Positions 31,961-42,089 of a stretch of DNA of 64,000 nucleotides are shown piece by piece. Within the stretch, counting starts at the first letter, position 1. Each line of letters starts with the position of its first letter. The position numbers and the translations under genes are program-made. Below the pieces are notes generated by a model that made no database searches, had not been told where the DNA came from, and worked only from the letters and a program-made list of their open reading frames with translations. Source of the DNA: Shinella sp. UYSO24 (lineage in GTDB: Bacteria; Pseudomonadota; Alphaproteobacteria; Rhizobiales; Rhizobiaceae); contig CABHNZ010000009.1 in the NCBI GenBank assembly GCA_902167985.1, positions 205,087 through 269,086 of the forward strand, in the 5' to 3' direction.

Positions 31961-32842
31961 CACTTCTTCAGCGTCTCGTCTCGCGCATCGTCAACGGTCT
32001 TGTCCGCGGCACGCTGCACGCGACGGGTGTCACGCTGTCGAGGGATGTGCTGGTCGAGGCCGGGCAGGAAGAGCTGCAGGCGGCCCTTTCGGCGCTCCAC
32101 AAGGAAAGCCAGGCGGACGGGCCGCAGCGTGACCGCCTGAGCGGTCTTGTCGAGCTGGAAGAGCTCGAAGTCTCCGACGTGATGAAGCACCGCATGGTGA
32201 TGCGGGCGATCAATGCCGACGATCCGCCCGAGGTCACGGTGAGGGCCGTGCTCGAAAGCCCCTATACGCGCATGCCCGTCTGGCGCGGATCGACCGAAAA
32301 CATCATCGGCATCGTGCATGCCAAGGATCTCCTGAGGGCGCTGGCCGAGCCGGGCATCCAGGAACAGGGCATCGATATCGTCAAGATCGCCCAGAAGCCG
32401 TGGTTCGTGCCGGATACGACGAGCCTGAAGAACCAGCTTTCCGCCTTCCTGAAACGGCGGGTGCATTTTGCCGTCGTCGTCGATGAATATGGCGAGGTGC
32501 AGGGGATCGTCACGCTCGAGGATATTCTCGAAGAGATCGTGGGCGACATTGCCGACGAGCACGATATCGAGATGAAGGGCGTGCGGCAGGAAGCTGACGG
32601 TTCGATCGTCGTCGATGGCTCGGTGCCGATCCGCGACCTCAACCGGGCGCTCGACTGGAGCCTGCCGGATGGCGAGGCGAGACGATTGCCGGTCTCGTCA
32701 TTCACGAATCGAAGCTCATTCCCGAGGAGCGGCAGGCGTTCACATTTTACGGAAAACGCTTCATCGTGATGCGCCGCGAGAAGAACCGCATCACGCGGCT
32801 GCGAATCAGGCCGCCGACGAAGGCGTGCTGCCGGCCGAGTGA
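31957..32842 (+). CDS. CorC/HlyC-family CBS-domain protein (two frameshifts)
   Basis: This is a cytoplasmic CBS-pair protein of the CorC/TlyC hemolysin-like family, about 295 residues after repair. It has two CBS domains (about 75-200; VSDVMKHRMVMRAIN and TRMPVWRGSTENIIGIVHAKDLL, then VHFAVVVDEYGEVQGIVTLEDILEEIVGDI) and a CorC/HlyC C-terminal domain. It lacks the DUF21 membrane part, so it resembles CorC rather than CNNM transporters; a role in Mg/Co handling is inferred. One-base losses are at about 32677-32683 and, less certainly, 32809-32813. With both repaired the protein ends GVLPAE at 32842. The start overlaps the aroB stop. Confidence 0.85.
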
Positions 32843-32904
32843 TGCCGCTTCCGGTATCGCCCAAGGTCTTGGATCGGCGGCCTGTCGTGCCTATCTAGGG
32901 TCAG

Positions 32905-33198
32905 TCACCAGCGTGTCGGTTCGCCCGGTGCCGAAGCTTCCACCGCCAGCGCATGCAGGCCGGCATCCAGTTCCGGCTTCAGAAGCGCATTCACCGTCCG
33001 ATGCCGGTCCAGCCGGCTCATTCCGGTAAATTTCTGCGAGACGATCCGCACCCGCATATGGGTTTCGCCCGTGCCGGTGATGTCCGGCTGATGGCCGGCG
33101 TGATGATGGCTTTCGTCGATGACGTCGAGGCGCTCGGGCAGGAGATTTTCGCGCAACGTCGCCTCGATGCGGCTCTTCACGGTGGTGGCGGTTTGCAT
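32905..33198 (-). CDS. bolA: BolA-family protein
   Basis: BolA proteins partner with monothiol glutaredoxins in iron-sulfur/iron homeostasis. The 97-residue product has the KH-like BolA fold with TVKSRIEATLRENL, VIDESHHHAGH (the conserved His-rich Fe-S-ligand region), THMRVRIVSQKFTGMSRLDRHRTVNALL and ELDAGLHALAVEA. I chose the ATG at 33198 because GGATGAAACC lies directly upstream; the longer frame is atypical. It is divergent from the J-domain gene and convergent with the aroKB operon. Intact. Confidence 0.92.
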   Translation of the reverse strand: MQTATTVKSRIEATLRENLLPERLDVIDESHHHAGHQPDITGTGETHMRVRIVSQKFTGMSRLDRHRTVNALLKPELDAGLHALAVEASAPGEPTRW

Positions 33199-33330
33199 GG
33201 TTTCATCCATCGGTCGTGCGGCCCGGTTCAACGGTCGGGCGGGTGGCAAAAAGGGGTACCCAGAAACCAAGAACAAACCGCTTTGTCAATTCTTGTCCGT
33301 CTCTGGCGGGCACCCCATAATGAGCGCCCT

Positions 33331-33959
33331 ATGAAACTCGACTCCAAATATTTCGACCGTATCCGGACGCGCCGGAAGAGAGAGCAGGAAGCGGTGCCGC
33401 CGGCGCCGACTTGCCAGTGGGACGGGTGCGACAGGCCCGGCGCCCATCGCGCCCCCGTGGGCCGCAATGCGGAAGGCCAGTTCTTCATGTTCTGCTTCGA
33501 GCACGTCAAAGAGTATAACAAGGGCTACAATTATTTCTCCGGCCTGTCGGACAATGAGATCGCCCGCTACCAGAAGGAAGCGATCACCGGTCATCGCCCG
33601 ACATGGACGGTCGGCGTCAATAAGTCGGCCAAGGATGCGCCGCTGCATTCGACGTCACGTTCGGGCGCGCCGGGCCATCAGCAGCGTTTCAAGGACCCGT
33701 TCGGCTTCGTATCGCAGGCGCGGGCCGGTGGTGCCGGGCGTTTCGAGACGCAGGGGCGCAAGCTGAAGACGCTGGAGGCCAAGGCTTTCGACACGATGGG
33801 GCTCGGGGCGAATGCCTCTTCGAACGATATCAAAACGCGCTACAAGGAACTCGTGAAGAAGCACCACCGGATGCCAATGGCGGCGACCGGGGCTCGGAAG
33901 AACGTTTTCGCGACGTGGTGCAAGCATATCAGTTGTTGAAGCAGGCGGGTTTCTGCTAA
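33331..33959 (+). CDS. J-domain protein (one frameshift)
   Basis: This is a DnaJ-like cochaperone of about 209 residues after repair. The N-terminal two thirds contain a small cysteine-bearing region (TCQWDGCDRPGAHRAP and FMFCFEHVKEYNKGYNYF). The C-terminal J domain starts at LEAKAFDTMGLG and has KTRYKELVKKHHPDANGG, so the diagnostic HPD is restored once a CCC run shortened to CC at about 33864-33868 is repaired. The protein then ends QAYQLLKQAGFC. This family of C-terminal J-domain proteins is usual just before cobS in rhizobia; its client is not known. Confidence 0.88.
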
Positions 33960-34019
33960 GCCGTTACCAGCATTGCAGTGAGGACGATGGCGGGACGGCG
34001 GTTCTGCCCTGGAGACATG

Positions 34020-35012
34020 ATGAGCAAGATCGATTTAGACATTTCCAATCTCCCCGACACCACCGTTTCGGTACGGGAAGTTTTCGGCATCGACACCGAC
34101 CTGATGGTTCCGGCCTACAAGAACGGCGACCCTTATGTGCCGGATCTCGATCCGGACTATCTCTTCGACCGCGACACGACGCTCGCGATCCTCGCCGGCT
34201 TTGCTCATAACCGACGCGTCATGGTGTCCGGCTTCCACGGCACCGGCAAGTCCACCCATATCGAACAGGTTGCGGCCCGGCTGAACTGGCCTTGCGTGCG
34301 CGTCAACCTCGACAGCCATGTCAGCCGTATCGATCTCGTCGGCAAGGACGCGATCGTCCTCAAAGACGGCAAGCAGGTCACGGAATTCAAGGACGGCATC
34401 CTGCCCTGGGCCTACCAGCACAATGTCGCGCTGGTTCTCGACGAATATGATGCCGGCCGCCCGGACGTGATGTTCGTCATCCAGCGCGTGCTGGAATCGG
34501 CTGGCCGCCTGACGCTGCTCGACCAGAGTCGCGTCATCCGCCCTCATCCGGCATTCCGCATTTTCGCGACGGCCAATACCGTCGGCCTCGGCGATACGAC
34601 CGGCCTCTACCACGGCACGCAGCAGATCAACCAGGCACAGATGGACCGCTGGTCGATCGTGACGACGCTCAACTACCTTCCGCATGAGCAGGAAGTGAAC
34701 ATCGTTGCCGCCAAGGTGAAATCCTTTGGCAAGACGGCCGAGGGCCGCGAAACCGTTTCCAAGATGGTCCGCGTTGCAGATCTCACCCGCTCGGCCTTCA
34801 TCAATGGCGACCTGTCGACCGTGATGAGCCCGCGTACCGTCATCACCTGGGCGGAAAATGCGGAAATCTTCGGCGACGTCGCCTTTGCCTTCCGTATCAC
34901 CTTCCTCAACAAGTGCGACGAGCTTGAGCGCACGCTGGTGGCCGAACAGTACCAGCGCGCCTTCGGTGTCGAACTGAAGGAAAGCGCTGCCAACATCGTT
35001 CTCGGAGCGTAA
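34020..35012 (+). CDS. cobS: Cobaltochelatase subunit CobS
   Basis: CobS is the AAA+ ATPase of the aerobic cobaltochelatase CobNST, which inserts cobalt into hydrogenobyrinate diamide. The 330-residue protein has Walker [11 protein letters not shown], Walker B ALVLDEYD, sensor-1 [14 protein letters not shown], and an arginine-containing MDRWS segment. I chose the second of two adjacent ATGs (34020), because GGAG is six bases upstream. It is followed by cobT 28 bases downstream. Intact. Confidence 0.97.
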   Translation: MSKIDLDISNLPDTTVSVREVFGIDTDLMVPAYKNGDPYVPDLDPDYLFDRDTTLAILAGFAHNRRVMVSGFHGTGKSTHIEQVAARLNWPCVRVNLDSHVSRIDLVGKDAIVLKDGKQVTEFKDGILPWAYQHNVALVLDEYDAGRPDVMFVIQRVLESAGRLTLLDQSRVIRPHPAFRIFATANTVGLGDTTGLYHGTQQINQAQMDRWSIVTTLNYLPHEQEVNIVAAKVKSFGKTAEGRETVSKMVRVADLTRSAFINGDLSTVMSPRTVITWAENAEIFGDVAFAFRITFLNKCDELERTLVAEQYQRAFGVELKESAANIVLGA

Positions 35013-35040
35013 TCGAAACACGCCGGAAGGGACGAGAGTA

Positions 35041-36934
35041 ATGGCAGGTCGCGGAGACAATTCGAAGGCGAAGCCCGGCGGTGCGGTGGATACCGAACCG
35101 ATGCGCCGGGCGATCACCGGCTGCGTGCGTTCGATCGCAGCCAAGGGCGAGGTGGAAGTTTCCTTCGCCAACGAGCGTCCGGGGCTTGCCGGCGACCATA
35201 TCCGGTTGCCGGAGCTTTCCAAGCGCCCGACTGCGCACGAGCTTGCCGTCACGCGCGGGCTCGGCGATTCGATGGCGCTGAGGCTTGCCTGCCATGACAC
35301 CAACCTGCACGCTTCCATGGCGCCGCAGGGTTCGGATGCGCGCAGCGTGTTCGATGCGGTCGAGCAGGCGCGCGTGGAATCGATCGGGGCTCTGAGAATG
35401 GCCGGCGTTGCCGCCAACCTCGGCTCGATGCAGGAAGAGAAATATTCCAAGGCGAATTTCTCCGGCATCGAGAGGCAGGAAGATGCGCCGATCGGCGAGG
35501 CGCTTGCCATGCTGGTGCGCGAAAAGCTGACCGGGCAGAAGCCGCCTGCGAGTGCCGGCAAGGTGCTCGATCTCTGGCGTCCCTTCCTCGAGGACAAGAC
35601 GACCGGCGATCTCGATAACCTGCGCAGCGTGATCGAAGACCAGCAGGCCTTCGCCAAGCTTGTGCGGCATATGCTTTCCTCGATGCAGATGGCGGAGGAT
35701 TTCGCCAGCGAGGAGACCGAGCCGGAAGAGATCGAGAACCCGAGCGACGAGGACCAGCCGCAATCCGGCGAGACCGAGAACGAGGAAGTCGAGGAAGAGG
35801 CCGGCTCTGACGCTGCTCCTGCCGAACAGAGTGAGTCTGTCGACGAGGAGATGGACGAGGGGGAGATGGACGGCGCCGAAATGTCCGACGAGGACATGTC
35901 GGAAGAAAGCGACGACCATTCCGAGACGCCCGGCGAGACCCGCCGGCCGAACAGCCCGTTCGACGATTTCAACGACAAGGTCGATTATCACATCTTCACC
36001 GAGCAGTTCGATGAAGAGATCACTGCCGAAGAGCTTTGCGACGAGGCGGAACTCGACCGTCTTCGTGCTTTCCTCGACAAGCAGCTGGCGCATCTGCAGA
36101 GCGCGTCGGGCGGCTTGCAAACCGCCTGCAGCGCATGCTGATGGCGCAGCAGAACCGCTCGTGGGATTTCGACCTCGAAGAGGGCTATCTCGATCCGGCC
36201 CGTCTGGTGCGGCTCATCATCGATCCGATGCAGCCGCTCTCCTTCAAGCGGGAGCGGGACACGAAGTTCCGCGATACGGTCGTATCGCTCGTCATCGACA
36301 ATTCCGGTTCGATGCGCGGCCGGCCGATCACGGTTGCCGCCTCCTGCGCCGATATTCTGGCGCGTACGCTGGAGCGTTCGGGCGTCAAGGTCGAGATCCT
36401 CGGCTTTACGACCAAGGCCTGGAAGGGCGGCAGTCGCGCGAGGCATGGCTTGCCAGCGGCAAGCCGCCGACGCCGGGCCGTCTGAACGACCTGCGCCATA
36501 TCGTCTACAAGGCGGCGGATGCACCGTGGCGTCGCGCCCGGCGCAATCTCGGCCTGATGATGCGTGAAGGTCTGCTCAAGGAAAATATCGACGGCGAAGC
36601 GCTGATGTGGGCACACCAGCGGCTGATCAACCGGCCGGAACAGCGCAAGATCCTGATGATGATCTCGGATGGCGCGCCGGTGGACGATTCCACCCTGTCG
36701 GTCAATCCGGGCAATTATCTGGAACGGCACCTGCGCGCCGTGATCGAGCAGATCGAGACGCGTTCGCCGGTGGAGCTGCTTGCGATCGGTATCGGCCATG
36801 ACGTGACCCGCTATTATCGCAAGGCGGTGACGATCGTTGACGCGGATGAGCTTGCCGGTGCGATGACCGATCAGCTCGCGCAGCTGTTTGCCGACGAAAC
36901 GTCGATGCCTGCCCGGCGTCGTCGTCGCGCCTGA
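35041..36934 (+). CDS. cobT: Cobaltochelatase subunit CobT (two frameshifts)
   Basis: CobT is the vWA/MIDAS-bearing partner of CobS in the cobaltochelatase. The repaired length is about 631 residues. An N-terminal region is followed by a long acidic stretch (about 220-305, rich in Glu/Asp/Ser), then a von Willebrand A-type domain with the metal-site motif [12 protein letters not shown] and the later [12 protein letters not shown]. One-base losses at about 36101-36110 and 36425-36432 split it into three frames, and the peptides join naturally ([33 protein letters not shown]). It is cotranscribed with cobS. cobN is not in the window. Confidence 0.95.
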
Positions 36935-36943
36935 CGATGCCTG

Positions 36944-37951
36944 ATGGTCTATGGTCAGCCTTTGAAGCGGCTTAGGCTTGCCCTTGCTGCAACGCTGATG
37001 GCGGCTCTCGTGTTTCCGGTGCAATCGGCACCGGAAACCAGCGCCGTGACTGCCAAGCAGATCCAGCGCTTCAAGAAGGGCTCGGACGAGACGCGTTTCG
37101 GGCCGCTTGAATTCATCGGTGGCATCGAGTTCACCTCGCCGGACAGCCGCGTCCAGTCGCTCTCCAGCATTCGCTTCAGGCCGGATGGCCGGCATTTCGT
37201 CTCGGTGCTCGATACGGGTGAGTGGCTGACGGGCGCGATCGAGCGCGATGCGGCCGGCCGCCTTTCCGGCCTTTCCGATGTTTCGGTCAATTCCATCCTG
37301 CTTCGAAACGGACGGCCCGGTTCGAAGACCGAAAGCGATGCGGAAGGTTTTACCATCCGCGGCGGCCAGGCGATCGTCAGCTTCGAGCAGCAGCATCGCG
37401 TCGACGTCTATCCCGATCCGGGTTTCCAAACGTCGCGGCCCATCAAGTCGCTCGACTTTCTCATTCCGCGCAATGAACTCCGGCGCAATGCCGGCATGGA
37501 GACGGTGGTCGCCTCGCCGCCGTCAAGCCCGCTCAAGGGCGGCATTGTCGTCGTCGGCGAGCGCAGCATGGATGACAAGGGAAACCTTCTGGCAGCCGTC
37601 ATAGACGGGCCGCTCAAGGGGCAGTTCACCGTCGTGCGGCATGATCCGTTCGACGCGACGGACGGCGCATTTCTGGCCAATGGCGACCTGATCCTGCTCG
37701 AGCGGCGCTACAGCCTGCTCGGCGGCGTCGGCATGCGGATGCGGCGGATCAAGGCCGATGCGATCAGGCCCGGCGCGGTTGTCGATGGCGACATGCTGAT
37801 CGAGGCCGATATGGGCGACGAGATCGACAATATGGAAGGCGTCGATGTGATTGCCGGCAGTGATGGCAAACCGCATCTCATTCTCGTCTCCGACGACAAT
37901 GGCAATTTCTTCCAGCGCAGCATCATGCTGGAATTCCGGTTGAATGATTAA
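36944..37951 (+). CDS. Secreted phytase-like esterase-domain protein
   Basis: This 335-residue exported protein has a signal peptide (RLRLALAATLMAALVFPVQSA) and the phytase-like/esterase-like beta-propeller domain (PF13449 type). Recognisable segments are EFIGGIEFTS, SIRFRPDGRHFVSVLDTGEWL, DAEGFTIRGGQAIVSFEQQHRV, GNLLAAVIDGPLKGQ and NMEGVDVIAG. True phytase or esterase activity has not been shown for this group as far as I know. It lies 9 bases downstream of cobT, as is common in rhizobia, and is probably read through from cobST. Intact. Confidence 0.82.
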   Translation: MVYGQPLKRLRLALAATLMAALVFPVQSAPETSAVTAKQIQRFKKGSDETRFGPLEFIGGIEFTSPDSRVQSLSSIRFRPDGRHFVSVLDTGEWLTGAIERDAAGRLSGLSDVSVNSILLRNGRPGSKTESDAEGFTIRGGQAIVSFEQQHRVDVYPDPGFQTSRPIKSLDFLIPRNELRRNAGMETVVASPPSSPLKGGIVVVGERSMDDKGNLLAAVIDGPLKGQFTVVRHDPFDATDGAFLANGDLILLERRYSLLGGVGMRMRRIKADAIRPGAVVDGDMLIEADMGDEIDNMEGVDVIAGSDGKPHLILVSDDNGNFFQRSIMLEFRLND

Positions 37952-38007
37952 CGCATTCTTTCATTGACTCTGAGGCCGTGCAGGAATCTTCTCTTGAATG
38001 TTAAGAG

Positions 38008-38585
38008 ATGGAGACGGCGGTGGCACGGATTCATGTCATGGGCGCATCAGCGCCGGAACGACGACGCTTGGTGTGGCGCTGGCCAGAAGGCTCGGCCTCC
38101 ATCACCTCGATACCGATGATCTCTACTGGATGCCCACCGACCCGCCCTATACGACGCCTCGGGCAGTGCAGGAGCGGCTGGCGCTTTTCCGGTCGCGGGC
38201 GCCGGCAAGACAGGGCTGGGTTCTTTCCGGTTCGGCGCTGAAATGGGGTGAGCCGATCGAGCCGCTCTACGATCTCATCATTTTCCTGACGATCGATCCT
38301 TTGCTGCGCATGGCGCGCATCCGGCGCCGCGAGGCCGCCCGCTATGGAGCACGGATCCTGCCGGGCGGCGATATGGCCGAACGCAGCAAGGCATTTCTGA
38401 TCTGGGCGGAGAGCTATGATGCAGCCGGGACTGACTGTCGGAGCCTTGCAAGCCATAAGGAATGGCTGGCGCTGCAATCCGCGCCGGTGGTTTCGCTGAA
38501 TTCATCCCTGCCGGTGGCGACGCTGGTCGAGGCCGTCTGTCGCCATCCGGTGGTTCAGGAAGAGTTGCAGGGGCAGGAGGGCTGA
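38008..38585 (+). CDS. Adenylate-kinase-like P-loop protein (one frameshift)
   Basis: This is a small nucleoside-kinase-fold protein, about 192 residues after repair. The P-loop reads VMGASGAGTTTLGVALARRLG once a GG run shortened to G at about 38048-38052 is restored. It is followed by HLDTDDLYWMPTDPPY, a pattern seen in FlaR/'DNA topology modulation' kinase-like proteins. Further on are WVLSGSALKWGE and IRRREAARYG. The physiological substrate is unknown. The ATG at 38008 gives a short start before the P-loop. It is convergent with the queuosine-precursor transporter gene. Confidence 0.75.
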
Positions 38586-38593
38586 ATGCCCTC

Positions 38594-39232
38594 TCACGCC
38601 TTGGCTGCGGCCTGCGGCATGGGCTTCAGGATGTTCATCAGCGCGCCGTAAGGCAGGAGCAGGACAACGCCGACGATGATCTTGACGGCAAGGTCGCCAA
38701 GCGCCCAGGAGATCCAGCGCGGTGCATCCGTTGCGAAAACGCCGAGGATCGGCGCCCAGCCGGTGGCGAATTCCTCGTTCGGGCCGATGAAGGCAAAGAT
38801 CGGCGCAAAAGCGAGCGAGAAGAACAGGACCGTATCGATGACCGTGCCGAGAAGCGAGGCGGTGAGCGGTGCCTTCCACCAGCTCTTGCGGCGCAGTTCG
38901 TTGAACACGGAGATATCGAGCAGCTGACCGACGAGATAGGCGGTGCCGGAGGCGATCGCGATGCGCGGGGCCGAAAGCCAGAAGGACAGTGCCACACCGA
39001 CGACGAAGCCGACGAAGACCACGCGGCGGGCAATGGCCGGGCCGAACTGGCGGTTGGTCAGGTCGGTGACGAGGAAGGCGACCGGATAGGTAAAGGCGCC
39101 CCAGGTCAGAAGGTCGCCCAGCGCAATGCCGAAGAGCGAGCCGGAGACCGGAAACTGTACGAGAAAGTTCGAGGAGACGACGATCGCCGCCATGAACAGG
39201 GCATAGATAAGGGTGTGACGCAGCGTCAGCAT
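38594..39232 (-). CDS. Queuosine precursor transporter (YhhQ/VUT family)
   Basis: This 212-residue integral membrane protein with about six transmembrane helices belongs to the YhhQ family, which imports queuosine precursors (preQ0/preQ1). Family stretches are FPVSGSLFGIALGDLLTWGAFTYPVAFLVTDLTNRQFGP, the helix-loop GTAYLVGQLLDISVFNELRR, and LGTVIDTVLFFSLAF. AGGAT lies six bases before the ATG, and a short hairpin (39242-39258) touches this ribosome site. It is downstream of rpmB on the same strand. Intact. Confidence 0.9.
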   Translation of the reverse strand: MLTLRHTLIYALFMAAIVVSSNFLVQFPVSGSLFGIALGDLLTWGAFTYPVAFLVTDLTNRQFGPAIARRVVFVGFVVGVALSFWLSAPRIAIASGTAYLVGQLLDISVFNELRRKSWWKAPLTASLLGTVIDTVLFFSLAFAPIFAFIGPNEEFATGWAPILGVFATDAPRWISWALGDLAVKIIVGVVLLLPYGALMNILKPMPQAAAKA

Positions 39233-39350
39233 TTTTTTATCCTGGGTGATGCCACCAGTTGAGTTCTATAGAGGCAAGAGAAAAGGCCTGTCCGGTTTCA
39301 ACCGATCAAGCCTTACTCAAACCCGGTGATGTCTGCCGCTTGCGCGGCCA

Positions 39351-39370
39351 AGATCGCCTTTTGGCGATCA
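39351..39370 (-). terminator. Possible rpmB terminator hairpin
   Basis: A 7-bp stem (39352-39358 with 39363-39369) with a four-base loop overlaps the rpmB stop. Only a short T stretch follows on the minus strand, so it is weak or an attenuator before the transporter gene. Confidence 0.4.
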
Positions 39371-39670
39371 GGCAGCTGCAGCAGCAGCTTCAGCCGTCTT
39401 CTTGGCGATCTGGCGACGCAGCAGGCGGGCGCGCATCGACAGTTCGTTCTCGTCAGCCTTCAGGAGGAAAGCGTCGAGGCCGCCGCGATGTTCAACCGAA
39501 CGCAGGGCATGCGCGGAAACGCGCAGACGGTAGCGCTGGCCGAGAGCGTCGGAAATCAGCGTGACCTGGCACAGGTTCGGCAGGAACCGGCGGCGGGTCT
39601 TGTTGTTGGCGTGGCTGACGTTATTGCCGGTCATAACGCCCTTGCCGGTCAGTTCGCACACACGAGACAT
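39368..39670 (-). CDS. rpmB: 50S ribosomal protein L28
   Basis: L28 is a structural protein of the large ribosomal subunit. The 100-residue sequence opens [29 protein letters not shown], a clear L28 signature. It continues with [22 protein letters not shown], and the alanine-rich tail is usual in alphaproteobacteria. It is divergent from the DUF3108 gene. Intact. Confidence 0.98.
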   Translation of the reverse strand: MSRVCELTGKGVMTGNNVSHANNKTRRRFLPNLCQVTLISDALGQRYRLRVSAHALRSVEHRGGLDAFLLKADENELSMRARLLRRQIAKKTAEAAAAAA

Positions 39671-39930
39671 GGATACACCTTTGTTCTTCTATGATTGGAT
39701 GGTCCTGCCTGGCAAACGCCCGGCGCGCGATCCAACTGGTCCGGATTGGAAAGTTGCGGTTCTATAGTCAGTGAGGCTCGGCCCGTCAAGCCAAATCAGC
39801 GCAAAGCCCCGGATAGAATCGGTTATCGCGTGGGTGGGGCTGCTATTTTCTTGCCATCATGGCCGTTCTATATGACGCGATGACGAAGACATTTCGTCTT
39901 CCTCGCCCTTTTTGGAGCCCGGTGTCGAGC

Positions 39931-40730
39931 ATGTCCAGTCGCGTCCGTTCCGTTGTTACCGTTTCCCTTTTGACGCTTTCTCTGCTGGCGTCTCAACCTG
40001 TGGTCTGGTCGCATCCGCCGCACAGGCCGACGAGGTCCGCCATACGAGCCAATATGACATATCGCTCGGCATATTGCCGATCGCGACGGCGAGCTTCGAC
40101 AGTTCCTTCGATGGCAAGGACTACAAGATCACCGGCAGTTTCGCGGCCGCCGGCATCGCCAAGATCCTGACCAAGACGTCCGCCGAGACGAGCGTCAGCG
40201 GCAAGGTTCTTGCCAATCGCCTTCAGGCGGATCGCTATAATCTCGTCTATCATCAGGGCAAGCGCACGCGCGTCTATGATGTCGAATATCGCAATGGCGA
40301 TGTGGCGGAAACGACGATCAAGCCGGCGCCGAAGCGCAACCCGGAGACATGGATCCCGGTTTCCGACAAGGATCTGCATTCGGTGCTCGACCCGTTGAGC
40401 GGCCTGATCTTTCCGGCGGACGCCAAGATCTGCCCCAACCGCCTGCCGATCTTCGATGGCGAGAGCCGGCTCGATCTCGTCCTCTCACCGATGGGGACGA
40501 AGACGTTCACGGCCGATGGGTTCAAGGGGGAGGCGATTGTCTGCGAGATCCGCTACCAGCCGAAATCCGGCTACAAGCGCGGCCGCGACGATATCGAATA
40601 TCTGAAAAAGACGCCGATGGAGATCTGGTTTGCCAAGTCGCCCGGCGCCAATGTCTATGCGCCGGTCTATGCGCGCATTCCAACGCGGATCGGGCAGCTT
40701 TACGTCACGGCGGTGAAATACGGCGGTTGA
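39931..40730 (+). CDS. Exported DUF3108-domain protein (one frameshift)
   Basis: This is a periplasmic protein of about 266 residues after repair. The signal peptide (MSSRVRSVVTVSLLTLSLLA...) and the mature part are in different frames, joined by restoring one base at about 40000-40004 (SQPV then GLVASAAQADEVRHTSQYDI). The mature domain matches DUF3108: YDISLGILPIATASFDSSFDG, DRYNLVYHQGKRTRVYDVEYRNGD and TPMEIWFAKSPGANVYAPVYARIPTRIG. Its function is unknown. The start at 39931 is chosen for the signal peptide; in-frame ATGs at 39859 and 39880 exist. The 188 bases before 39859 hold nothing recognisable beyond a probable promoter. Confidence 0.78.
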
Positions 40731-40812
40731 GCCCAGGCCGCGTTCCTGTCAATGTCCGCCACCGCTCCGCTTGAGGGAAGGGGAGCGCAACAGGACGGAT
40801 GGGAACGAGAGT

Positions 40813-41698
40813 TTGAAACTGCGTGGTACCTTGATCGGTTTTGCGGCGATCCTGATGTGGTCGCTGCTTGCCTTGATGACGGCGGCTTCCGGCAAGGTGC
40901 CGCCGTTCCAGATGAATGCGATGACGTTCGCCATCGGCAGCTGCCGGGGCTCTTCTTTTTGCTGCAAGGCCGGAGCGGATCGCGTTTCTGAAACAGCCGC
41001 CAAAAGTGTGGATCACCGGGGTGGGCGGGCTGTTCGGCTACCACTTTCTCTATTTTACCGCGCTTCGAAATGCGCCGGCCGTCGAGGCCGGGTTGATCGC
41101 CTATCTCTGGCCGTTGCTGATCGTCGTCGGCTCGGCGCTTCTGCCGGGTGAGCGGTTGCGCTGGTATCATGTGGTCGGGGCGCTTGCCGGTCTCTGCGGT
41201 ACGATCGTCATTGTCTCGCGCAATGGCGTCTCCTTCGATCAGTCCTATGCGCTGGGCTATGGCACGGCACTTCTCTGCGCCTTCACATGGTCCGGCTATT
41301 CGCTTCTGACCCGCCGTTTCGACCGGGTGTCGACAGATGTCGTGACGGGCTTCTGCCTGGCGACCTCGCTTCTGTCGCTCGTCTGCCATCTGGCGCTTGA
41401 GGAAACCGTCTGGCCGGCCAGCGGCAGCGAATGGCTGGCGGTGGTCGGGCTCGGGCTCCTCCCGGTCGGGGCCGCATTCTACGCCTGGGATTACGGGGTG
41501 AAGAATGGCGATATTCAGGTGATCGGCGCCGCGAGCTATGCCGCGCCGCTTCTTTCGACGCTGATCCTCGTTCTCACTGGTTTCGCGGACGCCAACTGGC
41601 GTATTCTCGCCGCTTGCGTGCTGATCACCGGTGGCGCCATTATCGCCGCCAAGGATATGGTGTTGCGCAAGAAGACGAGCGCGGTCGCGGCGGAGTGA
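40813..41698 (+). CDS. DMT-superfamily permease (EamA type, two frameshifts)
   Basis: This is an inner-membrane transporter of about 295 residues with roughly ten hydrophobic helices and two EamA repeats. Visible segments are GTLIGFAAILMWSLLALMT, GVGGLFGYHFLYFTALRNAPAVEAGLIAYLWPLLIVV, ALLCAFTWSGYSLLTRRF and VKNGDIQVIGAASYAAPLLSTLILVL. The substrate is unknown (amino acids or other metabolites are typical). One-base losses at about 40938-40943 and 40984-40989 scramble about 17 residues near helix 2. No ATG fits; TTG at 40813 with GGGA eight bases upstream is the likely start, and TTG at 40771 is the alternative. Confidence 0.83.
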
Positions 41699-41718
41699 TG
41701 CGGCAGAAGGGGCGGGCA

Positions 41719-41945
41719 ATGGGGTTAGACGAAAGCGAGCGAACCAAATATGTCGCGAATGCCTTTGACCGGGCATCGACTTCCTGCCTGACCGTCGGCG
41801 TGTTCGCGCCGGTCGCGGCCTCGCTCTACACCTCGGCCAGCGCGCAGATCTCTGCCTTCGTCTTCGTCGGTGCCGTCACCTGTTGGCTTTCGCCGCGGCG
41901 CTATTACATTTGCTTGGGAAATTAGTGCTTAGGAGGCTGCGATGA
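41719..41945 (+). CDS. Small two-helix membrane protein (one frameshift)
   Basis: This is a short membrane protein of about 75 residues after repair. A polar N terminus (MGLDESERTKYVANAFDRAST) precedes two hydrophobic helices (CLTVGVFAPVAASLYT and ISAFVFVGAVTCWLFAAALLHLLG) and a basic end (KLVLRRLR). Restoring one base at about 41889 moves the stop from 41925 to 41943-41945, where it overlaps the next start (ATGA). AAGGGG lies upstream of the ATG at 41719. I do not recognise the family. It starts 20 bases after the DMT permease gene. Confidence 0.55.
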
Positions 41946-42067
41946 CTGGTTTGCAGATCTTTGCATTCTTTGTGCTGCCGTTCCTGATCGCCGGCGGCGG
42001 ATGGATCTATTTCATCATCGTCGAGCGCCAGTTCAAGCGCGAGGATGAGAAACGCGCCGGAAAATAG
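41942..42067 (+). CDS. Very small single-pass membrane protein
   Basis: This 41-residue ORF has one hydrophobic segment (LQIFAFFVLPFLIAGGGWIYF) followed by a charged tail (ERQFKREDEKRAGK). A perfect AGGAGG Shine-Dalgarno (41931-41936) lies five bases before its ATG, which overlaps the stop of the preceding small membrane protein, strongly suggesting coupled translation. No family is recognised. A partner or regulatory peptide for a membrane complex is conceivable but unproven. Confidence 0.6.
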   Translation: MTGLQIFAFFVLPFLIAGGGWIYFIIVERQFKREDEKRAGK

Positions 42068-42089
42068 CGACGCGCCCTCCCTGTCCCGT

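Noticed and set aside
39233..39367. preQ1 riboswitch before the transporter gene
   Set aside because: I could not align the leader to the preQ1-I or preQ1-II consensus; only simple hairpins are visible.
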